Positions 40,726 through 50,808 of a DNA stretch of 64,000 nt are shown in pieces. The notes below the pieces were generated by a model. The model was given only the letters and a program-made list of their open reading frames with translations, had not been told where the DNA came from and ran no database searches. The DNA comes from Cupriavidus taiwanensis. Lineage in GTDB: Bacteria; Pseudomonadota; Gammaproteobacteria; Burkholderiales; Burkholderiaceae. The stretch covers positions 1,898,927 to 1,962,926 of the forward strand of contig NZ_LT976854.1 in assembly GCF_900249755.1 (NCBI RefSeq), in the 5' to 3' direction. The translations under genes and the position numbers were made by a program. Position 1 is the stretch's first letter. Every line of letters starts with the position of its first letter.

Positions 40726-43554
40726 ATGGCCAAGACCACTCCGCAGGACTCGCGCGCACGGCGCCCCGCCGGCAAGGGCGCGGCAAAGCCCGCCGCCCGG
40801 ACGGGCAGCAAACCCGGCACAAAGACCACCGGAACCAGCACACGAGCCGGTACCAGCGCCAGGCCCGGCAAGACGGCGGCCAGGCCGGCCGCGAAGGGCA
40901 CGCCGGAGGCGCTCGAGAAATACCGCCGCATGCGCGACTTCGGCGCCACGCCCGAGCCCAGCGGCGGCGCCCGCGCCGCGCCGCGCAAGCGCGCCGCGGC
41001 GTTGTCGTTCGTGATCCAGAAGCATGCGGCGCGTCGGCTGCACTACGATTTCCGGCTGGAGCTGGGCGGCACGCTGAAGAGCTGGGCCGTGCCCAAGGGC
41101 CCCAGCCTGGACCCCGCCGACAAGCGCATGGCGGTCCATGTCGAAGACCATCCGATCGACTACGCCGGCTTCGAGGGGGTGATTCCGGAAGGGCACTATG
41201 GCGCCGGCACGGTGATCGTGTGGGACCGCGGCACCTGGATTCCGGTGGGCGACCCGGAGGCAGGCTACCGCAGCGGCAAGCTCAAGTTCGAGCTGCGCGG
41301 CGAAAAGCTGCACGGGCACTGGACCCTGGTACGCATGCACGGCAGCCGGCAGAAAGAGCAGGACGCGTGGCTGCTGATCAAGGAACGCGACGACGCCGCG
41401 GTGCCGGCGTCGGAATTCGACGTGGTCGAGGCCCTGCCGGACAGCGTGCTGGGCGGCACGCAGCGCAAGCCCGCGGCAAGGCGCGCCAGCGCCGGCAAGG
41501 CGGCGCTCAAGGAGACAAGCAAGGAGACAAGCAAGGAGACAAGCAAGGCGTCGGATGCGGCCACCCCGGCGGCGCACGGCGCCATCGCGGCGCTGAAGCC
41601 GCCGGCCGGCGCGACGCGCGCGGCGCTGCCGCTGGCGCTGGCGCCGCAACTGGCGACGCTGGTCGAGAAACCGCCGCACGACGCCGCGGCCTGGCGCTAC
41701 GAGATCAAGTTCGACGGCTACCGGCTGCTGGCCCGCGTCGACGGCACCGATGTGCGGCTGTTCACCCGGCAGGGCCATGACTGGACCAGCAAGCTGCGCG
41801 CGCTGGCCCGCGATGTCGGCGCGCTGGGGCTGCCCGACGGCTGGCTCGACGGCGAGATCGTGGTGCTGGGCAAGCATGGCGAGACCGACTTCCAGGCCCT
41901 GCAGAATGCCTTCGATACCGCGCGCGTCGAGGCGATCCGGTACTTCGCCTTCGACCTGCCCTACTTCGCCGGCCATGACCTGCGCAAGGTGCCGCTGCTG
42001 GAGCGGCGCGCGCTGCTGCGCCGGATCTTCGAACACAACGCCTCGCCGCGCCTGCAGTTCAGCGAGGACTTTGAAGCCAGCGCGGGCGACATGCTGGATG
42101 CGGCGTGCCGCATGAAGCTGGAAGGCGTGATCGGCAAGCGCGTGGACTCCGGCTACGTCAGCGCGCGCAGCAATACGTGGATCAAGCTGAAATGCACCTT
42201 GCGCCAGGAATTCGTGGTGGCGGGCTTCACCGATCCCAAGGGCAGCCGCAATGGCATCGGCTCGCTGCTGCTGGGCGTGCACGACAGCGGCGGACGCCTG
42301 CGCTACGCGGGCAATGTCGGCACCGGCTTCGACACCCGCACGCTCGATGACCTGCGCGCGCAGCTCGACGCCTTGCGCGCCGATGCGGCGCCGTTCCATA
42401 CGGTGCCTGCCGGCGTGCGCGGGCATTGGGTCAGGCCCAGGCTGGTCGCCGAAGTCTCGTTCGGCAGCTGGACCCGCGAAGGCCGCGTGCGCCATGCGGT
42501 ATTCCATGGCCTGCGCACCGACAAGCCTGCCGGCGCGGTCTCGGTGGAGCGGCCGGCGGACCCTGCGGGCAAAGGCAAGGCGGCGGCCACCACGCGCCGC
42601 CAGCCCGCTGCCGAAACCGAGCCCCCGCCGAAAGCAGGCGCCAAAGCGAAGCGCCCCACCGCGGTGGGCGGCAAGGTCTCGATCAGCCACGCCGAACGCG
42701 TGATCGATGCCGAGTCGGGCCTGACCAAGGGCGAACTGGTGCGCTACTACGAACGCGCCGCGCCGCTGATGCTGCCGCACCTGCGCGGTCGCCCGATCGC
42801 GATGGTGCGCGCGCCTTCCGGCGTGGCCGGCGAGCAGTTCTTCCAGCGGCACAGCGACACGCTGCGCGTGGACGGCCTCAACGTGCTGGACCCCGGCCTG
42901 TGGCCGGGCCATCCCGCGCTGCTGGAGATTGCCTCGGCCGAGGCGCTGGTCGCCGCCGCGCAGCTCAACGTGGTCGAGTTCCACACCTGGAATGCCAGCA
43001 AGCGCAGCATCGACCGGCCCAACCGCATCATCTTCGACCTCGACCCCGGCGAGGGCGTACCGTGGGAGCAGGTGCAGGAATCCGCCGCGCTGACGAAGGC
43101 GCTGCTGGACGAGCTGGGGCTGGCGAGCTTCCTGAAGACCAGCGGCGGCAAGGGCCTGCACGTGGTAGTGCCGGTGACGCCGCGCGCCGGCTGGGACGAG
43201 TTGAAGGATTTCGCGCGCGACGTGGTGCTGCACATGGCCGCCACGCTGCCGCAGCGCTTCGTCGCCAAGAGCGGGGCGCGCAACCGGGTCGGCAAGATTT
43301 TCATCGATTACCTGCGCAGCGGCATGGGTGCCACCACCGTGGCGGCGTTCTCGGCACGCGCGCGGCCCGGGCTGGGGGTGTCGATTCCGGTGGCATGGGA
43401 CGAACTTGACGGACTGACCAGCGCCGCGCAATGGACCGTCGCCAACGTCGAAGCGCGGCTGGACGCGCTGGAAGCGGCCGACCCGTGGGCCGACTACGCC
43501 GGCACCCGGCAGGCCATCACGCGCGCCGCGGCACGCCTGGCGCGGGCCCGCTAG
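40726..43554 (+). CDS. ligD: Multifunctional DNA ligase D (phosphoesterase-ligase-polymerase) for NHEJ
   Basis: 942 residues. A basic Ala/Lys/Thr leader (1-58) precedes the 3'-phosphoesterase (~60-230; HAARRLHYDFRLEL with the His/Arg active site), the ATP-dependent ligase (~310-600; nucleotidyl-lysine in EIKFDGYR at ~328, EGVIGKR), and the archaeo-eukaryotic primase-type polymerase (~645-935; FDLDPGEG, SGGKGLHVVVP). The PE-LIG-POL order is one of the known bacterial arrangements. With Ku it repairs double-strand breaks without a template. The linker at 41509-41544 holds a 12-base tandem repeat. Start: ATG at 40726; a GTG at 40684 is possible. No sigma-54 match is seen before it. Confidence 0.96.
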   Translation: MAKTTPQDSRARRPAGKGAAKPAARTGSKPGTKTTGTSTRAGTSARPGKTAARPAAKGTPEALEKYRRMRDFGATPEPSGGARAAPRKRAAALSFVIQKHAARRLHYDFRLELGGTLKSWAVPKGPSLDPADKRMAVHVEDHPIDYAGFEGVIPEGHYGAGTVIVWDRGTWIPVGDPEAGYRSGKLKFELRGEKLHGHWTLVRMHGSRQKEQDAWLLIKERDDAAVPASEFDVVEALPDSVLGGTQRKPAARRASAGKAALKETSKETSKETSKASDAATPAAHGAIAALKPPAGATRAALPLALAPQLATLVEKPPHDAAAWRYEIKFDGYRLLARVDGTDVRLFTRQGHDWTSKLRALARDVGALGLPDGWLDGEIVVLGKHGETDFQALQNAFDTARVEAIRYFAFDLPYFAGHDLRKVPLLERRALLRRIFEHNASPRLQFSEDFEASAGDMLDAACRMKLEGVIGKRVDSGYVSARSNTWIKLKCTLRQEFVVAGFTDPKGSRNGIGSLLLGVHDSGGRLRYAGNVGTGFDTRTLDDLRAQLDALRADAAPFHTVPAGVRGHWVRPRLVAEVSFGSWTREGRVRHAVFHGLRTDKPAGAVSVERPADPAGKGKAAATTRRQPAAETEPPPKAGAKAKRPTAVGGKVSISHAERVIDAESGLTKGELVRYYERAAPLMLPHLRGRPIAMVRAPSGVAGEQFFQRHSDTLRVDGLNVLDPGLWPGHPALLEIASAEALVAAAQLNVVEFHTWNASKRSIDRPNRIIFDLDPGEGVPWEQVQESAALTKALLDELGLASFLKTSGGKGLHVVVPVTPRAGWDELKDFARDVVLHMAATLPQRFVAKSGARNRVGKIFIDYLRSGMGATTVAAFSARARPGLGVSIPVAWDELDGLTSAAQWTVANVEARLDALEAADPWADYAGTRQAITRAAARLARAR
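41509..41544 (+). repeat. Three tandem copies of AAGGAGACAAGC within ligD
   Basis: Three identical 12-base units encode KETS repeated in frame in the linker between phosphoesterase and ligase domains. Copy-number change would only lengthen the linker by four residues per unit. Confidence 0.9.
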
Positions 43555-43590
43555 CCGCAGCGCCGGCAACGCTCGCGGGCCCCTGGCCGG

Positions 43591-43605
43591 CGGCACATTT
43601 CTTGC
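43591..43605 (+). promoter_or_regulatory. Sigma-54 promoter match for the small exported protein
   Basis: CGGCAC-ATTTC-TTGC, near-consensus, -12 GC 76 bases before the ATG at 43681 and starting 37 bases after the ligD stop. Confidence 0.7.
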
Positions 43606-43680
43606 CCCTTGGTGGCGAGCGTGCCCCGGCGTTTTCCACCCGCATCGCGCCAGGGCGGCAACACCCTATGGAGACCGACC

Positions 43681-44082
43681 ATGCCCCCACTCAAGATCCT
43701 CGCCAACCTGCGCGCCGCCGGCACCACCGGCGCGGCGCCGCGCAACCGCCGCGGCCTGCGGCGCCTGCTGGTGTCGTGCGCCATGCTGAGCTGCGCGGCG
43801 GCGCCGGTGCAGGCCAAGCTGCCCCCGCCGACTCCCGAGCAGCAGCAGGCCGCCGAGGCCAAGAAGGCCAAGGAGGCCGAAACCGCCAAGCAGCAAGCCG
43901 ATGCGCTGGCCGTGGTGCAGGACCGTATTGCCGCGCGCTTTGGCAAGGGCACGGATTACAAGGGCTGGACCGAGCCGGGCAAGATCCCGCAAAAGGCCGC
44001 CGAAGCGCCGCGCTCCACCGGCCCGCAGGGCGGTACCTCGCCCAGTGCCGAGGCCCACAGCGGCGAGGCCGCGCGCCGCTAA
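43681..44082 (+). CDS. Small exported protein, Lys/Ala/Gln-rich
   Basis: 133 residues. A long arginine-rich n-region (RNRRGLRRL) and hydrophobic core (LLVSCAMLSCAAAPVQA) form a signal peptide cleaved near residue 45; the cysteine before AAAP is not in a clean lipobox. The mature part has a helix rich in Ala, Lys and Gln (PEQQQAAEAKKAKEAETAKQQAD) then ARFGKGTDYKGWTEPGKIP. Unknown function; resembles small periplasmic proteins of Burkholderiales. GGAGACC precedes the ATG by ~8 bases. It sits between ligD and the hybrid kinase with its own sigma-54 match. Confidence 0.72.
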   Translation: MPPLKILANLRAAGTTGAAPRNRRGLRRLLVSCAMLSCAAAPVQAKLPPPTPEQQQAAEAKKAKEAETAKQQADALAVVQDRIAARFGKGTDYKGWTEPGKIPQKAAEAPRSTGPQGGTSPSAEAHSGEAARR

Positions 44083-44164
44083 GCGCCGCACGCCGGCCAG
44101 GACACCGGCATGCCCGCGCGGCGCCAGGACCGCCTGCCCCACGCTGCCCGCGACGTTGCCCACC

Positions 44165-44179
44165 CGGCACGCGTCTTGC
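44165..44179 (+). promoter_or_regulatory. Sigma-54 promoter match before the small ORF and hybrid kinase
   Basis: CGGCAC-GCGTC-TTGC followed by CA, close to consensus. It is 65 bases before the small ORF at 44244 and 229 before the kinase at 44408. Confidence 0.66.
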
Positions 44180-44243
44180 CACGGCGAAGCAGAACGGCCT
44201 TCGCAACGCAACGCGGCCATGTTGATCCACAAGGGGGACGGCG

Positions 44244-44407
44244 ATGATCTGGGGGATGGGGCATTGCAAGATTTTCAAAGGCAGTGCGCGGTACCGTGGC
44301 AATCTTTACACGCGCGCGGCGCGGGCCGGCGCGCTTTTACATTGCGTGGTTGAGCCGGCCTGCCACGGCTTTGGCGCGCGCCCTGCTGCGCCGCTGGGTG
44401 TGCAGCC

Positions 44408-44411
<4 letters not shown>
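44244..44411 (+). CDS. Possible small leader protein overlapping the hybrid kinase start
   Basis: 55 residues, starting MIWGMGHCKIFKGSARYRGN and containing three cysteines. An AGGGGGA ribosome-binding site is six bases upstream, and the stop codon overlaps the kinase ATG as ATGA, the layout of translational coupling. No family is recognised. Against it: two CTTTACA/TTTTACA motif copies (44304, 44335) resembling the regulatory motif of this island lie inside it, so the segment may be regulatory DNA instead. Confidence 0.4.
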
Positions 44412-46492
<2,081 letters not shown>

Positions 46493-46560
46493 CGCGCATG
46501 CCCGCGCCAGCCGGAGCTTTCGCCCTTACTTACGCCCGAGCCATCAACCAGGAGCTATCC

Positions 46561-46827
46561 GTGCATACCACGCCCGATCCCGACATCCCGCCCCGCGAGC
46601 CCGAAGTCCCGCCGCCGGAGCCCCCGCCGGGCCCGCCCCAACCCGTGGAAGACCCGCCTCCGGGCGACATGCCGCCACCGCCGCCGCAACGCGCCGGCGC
46701 CCGTGGCAAAGGAGCGATCAAGTGTCCCGCATCATCTGGAAAGGCGCCATTGCCTTCGGCCTCGTCAACATCCCCGTCGTCCTGCGACCCGCGTCGCGCA
46801 GCCAGTCGCTGGACCTGGACCTGCTAG
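46561..46827 (+). CDS. Proline-rich small ORF overlapping ku (doubtful 3' part)
   Basis: 88 codons from GTG, with GGAG seven bases upstream. The first ~45 residues are Pro/Glu/Asp repeats (PPREPEVPPPEPPPGPPQPV), a kind of small protein seen in related genomes. The rest is out-of-frame ku sequence, since no stop occurs before 46825; the true gene may have lost its stop, or only translational coupling to ku at 46722 matters. Confidence 0.42.
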   Translation: MHTTPDPDIPPREPEVPPPEPPPGPPQPVEDPPPGDMPPPPPQRAGARGKGAIKCPASSGKAPLPSASSTSPSSCDPRRAASRWTWTC

Positions 46828-47774
46828 ACGTGCGCGACATGGCCCCGGTGGGCTACCAGCGCATCAACAAGAGCACCGGCAAGCCGGTCGACAAGGAGCA
46901 TATCGTCAAGGGCTACCAGTACGCCAAGGACGAGTACGTGCTGCTCAACGACGAAGATTTCCGCCGGGCCAATGTCGAGGCCACGCAGACCGTGGACATC
47001 GTCAGCTTTGTCGATGCCGAGAGCATTCCGCCGTACTACTTCGACACCCCGTACTACCTCGAGCCCGACAAGCGCGGCGAACGCGGCTATGCGCTGCTGC
47101 ACGAAACCATGCGCCGCACCGGCAAGGCCGCGCTGGCGCTGGTGGTGCTGCGCGCGCGCCAGCACCTCGCGGCGATGCTGGTGCACGACGATGCGCTGGT
47201 GCTCAACACCATGCGCTTCGCCGACGAGGTGCTGCCGATCTCGGAATTGCGCCTGCCCAAGGCCGCCAGCGGCAAGCCCACCGGTGCGCACGCGCGCGAG
47301 ATCGAGATGGCGACCAAGCTGGTCGACGACATGACCGAGGACTGGGCGCCGGAGCAATACCGCGACACCTACCGCGAAGACCTGATGGCGCGCATCGAGG
47401 AAAAGATCGAATCCGGCAAGACCCACCAGCTGACCCCGCCGGCCGAAGAGGAAGAAGCCCCGCGCCAGGGCGCCAAGGTCATCGACATGGTGGCACTGCT
47501 GCGCCAGAGCCTGGGCAAGCGCGGCAAGGACAAGCAGGAAGACGAGACCGACGCCGAAGCCGAAGCCGAACCCGCGCGCCGCAAGACCCCGGCACGGCAC
47601 GCCGCGGCGCGCAAGCAGCCCGCCGCCAAGCGCACCAGCGCCACGCCGGCCAAGCGCGCGGGCGGTACGGGCAGCACCAAGACCGCCGCCACCAAGCGCG
47701 CGCCCGCCAAACGCGAATCGCACGCGCCCGCCGCGCGCAAGAGCACGGGCACGACCAGGAAACGCGCGGCCTGA
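46722..47774 (+). CDS. ku: Ku protein, NHEJ end-binding
   Basis: 350 residues from GTG with AAAGGAG seven bases upstream. Begins with the family signature MSRIIWKGAIAFGLVNIPVVL; core includes GYQYAKDEYVLLNDEDF, YYFDTPYYLEPD and ALVVLRARQHLAAM. The C-terminal ~90 residues are a long basic Lys/Ala/Arg/Thr tail, as in Ku proteins that bind DNA in extended fashion. Ku homodimers thread onto DNA ends and recruit LigD. It is separated from ligD by the exported protein and the hybrid kinase, all on the same strand. Confidence 0.96.
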   Translation: MSRIIWKGAIAFGLVNIPVVLRPASRSQSLDLDLLDVRDMAPVGYQRINKSTGKPVDKEHIVKGYQYAKDEYVLLNDEDFRRANVEATQTVDIVSFVDAESIPPYYFDTPYYLEPDKRGERGYALLHETMRRTGKAALALVVLRARQHLAAMLVHDDALVLNTMRFADEVLPISELRLPKAASGKPTGAHAREIEMATKLVDDMTEDWAPEQYRDTYREDLMARIEEKIESGKTHQLTPPAEEEEAPRQGAKVIDMVALLRQSLGKRGKDKQEDETDAEAEAEPARRKTPARHAAARKQPAAKRTSATPAKRAGGTGSTKTAATKRAPAKRESHAPAARKSTGTTRKRAA

Positions 47775-47842
47775 ACGCCCCGCGAGACGCACCAACACCA
47801 CCGCACCAGAACTCCCGCTTGCGTGCTCCCAGCAACCGACAC

Positions 47843-47928
47843 GTCGTCCCCGCGCAGGCGGGGACCCAGTGTCTTTGAAGCGCTAGCGCTCCTCAAAGTC
47901 GCTGGGTTCCCGCTTTCGCGGGAATGAC
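47843..47928. repeat. REP-like inverted pair downstream of ku
   Basis: Two related palindromic units face each other: GTCGTCCCCGCGCAGGCGGG... (from 47843) and ...CCCGCTTTCGCGGGAATGAC (to 47928), with GACCCAG/CTGGGTT and TCTTTGA/CTCAAAG arms between. This is the widespread 'CGTCATTCCCGCGAAAGCGGG' type of repetitive extragenic element of beta- and gammaproteobacteria. It may also end the ku transcript. Confidence 0.8.
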
Positions 47929-47996
47929 GGTGGCCCCTTTGATTTTTCGGTGGCACTAACCGACGCCCGTCGCTCTTGCAGCCGACCCACTCCCCC

Positions 47997-48437
47997 TCAC
48001 CGCGCCGCCGACACCTTCAGATTGTCATTGACCGAAACCACCCCCTCGACGCTGCGTATCGTCTTCAACGCGATGTCATGCTGCTGCTGCGTCGGCACCG
48101 TGCCGCTGACGTCGACCGCGCCTCGCAGCGTGGTCACGTGGATGCCGGTGGACTTGAGGTCCTTGGTGCCGAGCAGCCTGGTCTTGATCCTGGTGGTGAT
48201 GGCGCTGTCCTCGACGGATTGCTTGGCCTGGTCGATCCCCGTCACCGCGCTGCTGTCCGGGTCGGGCCGGCCCGGCATGCCCGGCGCCGAGTTGACCGGT
48301 GCCACCGGCGCATTGTCCGTCGCGGCGAATATCAGGCCGCTCTTGTCGAGCGCGAGCGCGCTGCCGGCAGCCGCAGCCAGCGCCGCCGCAGCGCCGGCCA
48401 TGCGCACGATGCGCGCGGTGGTTGGGGAAAATCGCAT
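47997..48437 (-). CDS. OsmY-like periplasmic BON-domain protein
   Basis: 146 residues. Signal peptide ~1-30 (MRFSPTTARIVRMAGAAAAL...ALALD), then a Pro/Asp/Ser linker and a BON domain (~75-146: VEDSAITTRIKTRLLGTKDL, GIHVTTLRGAVDVSGTVPTQQQHDIAL, VEGVVSVNDNLKV). OsmY-type proteins are periplasmic stress factors binding membranes or outer-membrane proteins. AAGGAGG precedes the ATG. A sigma-54 match faces it 60 bases upstream and the TGTAAAA repeat pair lies beyond. Confidence 0.9.
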   Translation of the reverse strand: MRFSPTTARIVRMAGAAAALAAAAGSALALDKSGLIFAATDNAPVAPVNSAPGMPGRPDPDSSAVTGIDQAKQSVEDSAITTRIKTRLLGTKDLKSTGIHVTTLRGAVDVSGTVPTQQQHDIALKTIRSVEGVVSVNDNLKVSAAR

Positions 48438-48496
48438 GGCTTCCCTCCTTGACGGTCCAGCGCACGCCGCTGCCGGGCTGGCAGGCAGCGCCACTG

Positions 48497-48511
48497 GCAA
48501 GGCATTTTCCA
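48497..48511 (-). promoter_or_regulatory. Sigma-54 promoter match for the OsmY-like gene
   Basis: Minus strand TGGAAA-ATGCC-TTGC; GG-N10-GC spacing is right, the -24 half is only TGG. 60 bases before the ATG at 48437. Confidence 0.5.
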
Positions 48512-48570
48512 GCAAGCTCCATTCCCGCCATGGCGGGCATTGCGAGGCCTGCGGCAGCGGCGGGTTGCTG

Positions 48571-48596
48571 TGTAAAACGGGCCACGCGTTGTAAAA
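48571..48596. promoter_or_regulatory. Candidate activator site pair (TGTAAAA x2, 19-base period)
   Basis: TGTAAAA at 48571-48577 and 48590-48596; read on the other strand these are TTTTACA-N12-TTTTACA. The 19-base period equals that at 23911-23936 and 40577-40601. They lie 60-85 bases from the sigma-54 match on the left and 73-98 from the one on the right. Confidence 0.5.
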
Positions 48597-48668
48597 GCGC
48601 CGCGGCGCACGCGTGCCGCATCGCGCGCATGGCGCCGGGCCATGGCGGTGTGCGGGCGCTGTCGTGCT

Positions 48669-48683
48669 TGGCATGGCGATTGC
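48669..48683 (+). promoter_or_regulatory. Sigma-54 promoter match for the Gln-rich protein
   Basis: TGGCAT-GGCGA-TTGC, a near-perfect match, with -12 GC 43 bases before the ATG at 48726. Confidence 0.75.
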
Positions 48684-48725
48684 GAAGAAGGGTCTGCGGC
48701 AGTTCGCCGCGTCAAGGAGCTAGCA

Positions 48726-49028
48726 ATGGGACAGCAGCAACAGCCGGGTCAATCGCAGTCGGGCCAGAAGCAGCAGGAACAATCGCAATCGGGCCAGAAG
48801 CAGCAGGAACAATCGCAAACTGGCCAACGCGGCAGCCAGCAGCAACCGGGACAACAAGGCGGCGGGCAAATGGGTGACAAGGACCGCATGCAGGACCAAC
48901 AGCAGCAGCAAGACCGCGGCAGCTCGCAGCCTGGCCAGCAAAGCGGCCAGCGCAGTGGCCAGCAGAGCGGCCAGGGCGGGCAGCAAGGTGGCCAGCAGGG
49001 CGGACAAGGCGGACAACGCCAGCAATAA
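48726..49028 (+). CDS. Gln/Gly/Ser low-complexity hydrophilic protein
   Basis: 100 residues, almost only Gln, Gly, Ser and charged residues, including three near-identical SQSGQKQQEQ units near the N-terminus and a QQGGQ-type tail. It is wholly hydrophilic and disordered, similar in kind to hydrophilin or desiccation-type stress proteins, but no family is assigned. AAGGAG lies seven bases before the ATG and a strong sigma-54 match upstream. An imperfect terminator hairpin follows at 49118. Confidence 0.8.
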   Translation: MGQQQQPGQSQSGQKQQEQSQSGQKQQEQSQTGQRGSQQQPGQQGGGQMGDKDRMQDQQQQQDRGSSQPGQQSGQRSGQQSGQGGQQGGQQGGQGGQRQQ

Positions 49029-49117
49029 CCCCCTAGCCACCACAACAGGCAGCTATCCGGGTATGTGCGTGAGCAACATGCGGTGCTGACGCAGGGGCAT
49101 ACGCCGGAGATTGGCAG

Positions 49118-49150
49118 GCCGGGACCCTGAACGGGGCTCCGGCCCTTTTT
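49118..49150 (+). terminator. Intrinsic terminator of the Gln-rich gene
   Basis: Imperfect GC-rich stem GCCGGGACCC / GGGGCTCCGGC around TGAAC, followed by CCTTTTT. Confidence 0.65.
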
Positions 49151-49242
49151 ACGGCCAGGGCCGGCGCGTTGCGCGCAGCTTGCCGCCACACCGTGTATGC
49201 TGGCCCTGACCCAATTCCTTTGCTTTCCAGGCAGCCCCAGCT

Positions 49243-50199
49243 TTGTCCAGCGTCACCGACCCCGCACCGGGCAGCGCCACGCCGCAGCGCCGCGGCCGGT
49301 TGCATCAGCTCTCCACGAGACTGCGCGAACAGGCCGGCGCGCACGTACGCGCGCTGACTCGCAGCAACTCCGGCCTGAGCCTGGACTATGACAACCCGCC
49401 GGGCGACCCGGGCCTGTTCGGCCCGGAAGCGGTCTGCTGGCGCGTGCATGCGGATTTTCCGGCGATGCTCGCCGGCGGGGTCAGCGCGTTGCTGCTGCAG
49501 ACCCTGCATCCGCTGGCATTGGCCGGGGTCTGGGACCATTCCAGCTTTCGCACCGACATGCAGGGGCGCCTGGGGCGTACCGCGCAATTCATCGCCGGCA
49601 CCACCTATGGCAGCCGCGCCGACGCCATGGCGCTGATCGAACGCGTGCGGCGCATTCATACCGGCGTGTCCGGCATCGCGCCGGACGGCCGGCCCTACGC
49701 GGCGTCAGACCCGGCGCTGCTGACCTGGGTGCACGTGGCCGAGGTCTCGAGCTTCCTGGCGGGTTACCTGCGCTATGTCGGCCCGCTCGGCGCTGCCGAG
49801 CAGGACCGCTATTACGCCGAGGTGGCCCGCATCGCGCAGTTGCTGGGCGCGGCCGACGTGCCGCGCTCGCGCGCAGAAGTAGCGGCCTACCTGGAGTCGA
49901 TGCGGCCCGCGCTGCTGGCCAGCGAGCGCACCCGCGAAGTGGTGCGGCTGGTGCGCAAGATGCCGGTGGCCAATCCGTTGCTGCAGCCGGCGGTCAGCAT
50001 CATGACCGATGCGGGCATCGCGCTGTTGCCGCCATGGGCGCGCCGCCAGCTGGATCTGGACGGCCCGTCGATCCGCCGGCCCGCGGCGCTGGCCGGCATG
50101 CGCGTGCTGGCGCCGGCACTGCGCTGGGCGCTGGGTGCCGGCCTGGCCGCGCGTGCGCGGCGGCGGGTGGCGCGCGGCTTCGACGCTCAGCCGGGTTGA
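49243..50199 (+). CDS. MpaB-type oxygenase family protein (DUF2236)
   Basis: 318 residues from a TTG start. DUF2236 features: LFGPEAVCWRVHADFPAML near residue 60, LLQTLHPLALAGVWDHSSFR, FIAGTTYGSRADAMALIERVRRIHTGVSG and LLTWVHVAEVSSFLAGYLRY. The histidines in these segments bind haem b in characterised relatives such as the latex-clearing/rubber oxygenase and MpaB types. Substrate unknown. The start is weakly supported, since TTG lacks an obvious ribosome-binding site and no in-frame ATG precedes the conserved region. Not obviously linked to the flagellar genes downstream. Confidence 0.8.
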   Translation: MSSVTDPAPGSATPQRRGRLHQLSTRLREQAGAHVRALTRSNSGLSLDYDNPPGDPGLFGPEAVCWRVHADFPAMLAGGVSALLLQTLHPLALAGVWDHSSFRTDMQGRLGRTAQFIAGTTYGSRADAMALIERVRRIHTGVSGIAPDGRPYAASDPALLTWVHVAEVSSFLAGYLRYVGPLGAAEQDRYYAEVARIAQLLGAADVPRSRAEVAAYLESMRPALLASERTREVVRLVRKMPVANPLLQPAVSIMTDAGIALLPPWARRQLDLDGPSIRRPAALAGMRVLAPALRWALGAGLAARARRRVARGFDAQPG

Positions 50200-50409
50200 G
50201 GCCAGCCTGCCCACATACCGCGCGCGCCGCCATTTGGGCGAATAGCGAACATTGCCGAAGGCAAGGCGGAATTAGCGCCAATATTCCCCGCATTTCGGGG
50301 AATCAGGCGCGCGTGAAGTGGCGTTAAATGTCGCTCGGCATTCCGAACGGCCGGTCAGGTTATGCGACCGCCAGGCCACAGCGCCGCAGAGCGCGATTCA
50401 AACGACGCG

Positions 50410-50477
50410 GGCAAAAAAGAAGCCCACGCGCGGGGTGCTCGTAGGCTTTCCAGGACTGCTCGAGCCAAACAGCTCTT
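50410..50477 (-). ncRNA. Candidate ~68-nt small RNA in the 50200-51029 intergenic region
   Basis: On the minus strand a strong promoter (50484-50512) is followed by a short segment ending in an intrinsic terminator: stem AGCCTAC (50441-50447) with GTGGGCT (50421-50427) and a U-run TCTTTTTT (50413-50420). No credible ORF lies inside. The rest of this ~830-base gap is AT-richer than the surroundings and holds a hairpin ATTCCCCG-CATTT-CGGGGAAT (50283-50303), a plus-strand terminator at 50638 and the upstream region of the Hfq-like gene. Confidence 0.55.
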
Positions 50478-50483
50478 GTCGTG

Positions 50484-50512
50484 AATATAAACGCGCTTAC
50501 ATGAGGTGTAAA
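50484..50512 (-). promoter_or_regulatory. Strong sigma-70 promoter of the candidate small RNA
   Basis: Minus strand TTTACA (50507-50512), exactly 17 bases, then TATATT (50484-50489). This is the best sigma-70 match noticed in the window; predicted start near 50477. Confidence 0.6.
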
Positions 50513-50637
50513 TCCTGTTTCTATCAGGGGATACCCTAGCGCAAAGCGCACGCATTTTTGTATTTCTGGCATTTCTGCCCCGGAAATCATTTTCGGGCCA
50601 CTTCTTGCAGAGGCTGGCAGATTCCCGCCAACCCAGC

Positions 50638-50673
50638 GCCCGCCTGGCCTTGCCGGTCCCAGGCGGGCTTTCG
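50638..50673 (+). terminator. Plus-strand intrinsic terminator in the MpaB-Hfq-like gap
   Basis: Perfect 10-bp stem GCCCGCCTGG (50638-50647) with CCAGGCGGGC (50659-50668), 11-base loop, then TTTCGTT. It would end a long MpaB transcript or an unrecognised plus-strand RNA. Confidence 0.65.
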
Positions 50674-50781
50674 TTCGCCCGTCCGGGCACGGCTTGCTAC
50701 TCCAGAACACAAAACAAAAGCAACAACATGAGTAGAGCATTTCCTCTAGATCATCGGAGGCGTGCCGTCCGTCAACCCCTG

Positions 50782-50808
50782 TAAAACTTTGTTACTCTCG
50801 CCCCTGAA
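50782..50808 (+). promoter_or_regulatory. Weak sigma-28-like promoter upstream of the Hfq-like gene
   Basis: TAAAACTT, 11 bases, CCCCTGAA. The -35 half and spacing fit sigma-28 (TAAAGTTT-N11-GCCGATAA) but the -10 half matches at only four of eight positions. It is ~220 bases before the GTG at 51030. Confidence 0.25.

Noticed and set aside
39451..43596. Very long minus-strand open frame opposite ligD and beyond
   Set aside because: Arg/Gly/His-rich composition typical of antisense frames in GC-rich DNA; only its last part (39451-40455) is a real SDR gene, and ligD on the other strand is unmistakable.
50355..50740. Minus-strand frames of ~110-126 residues in the AT-richer gap
   Set aside because: No ribosome-binding site, no family, and they run through the candidate small-RNA promoter and terminator.
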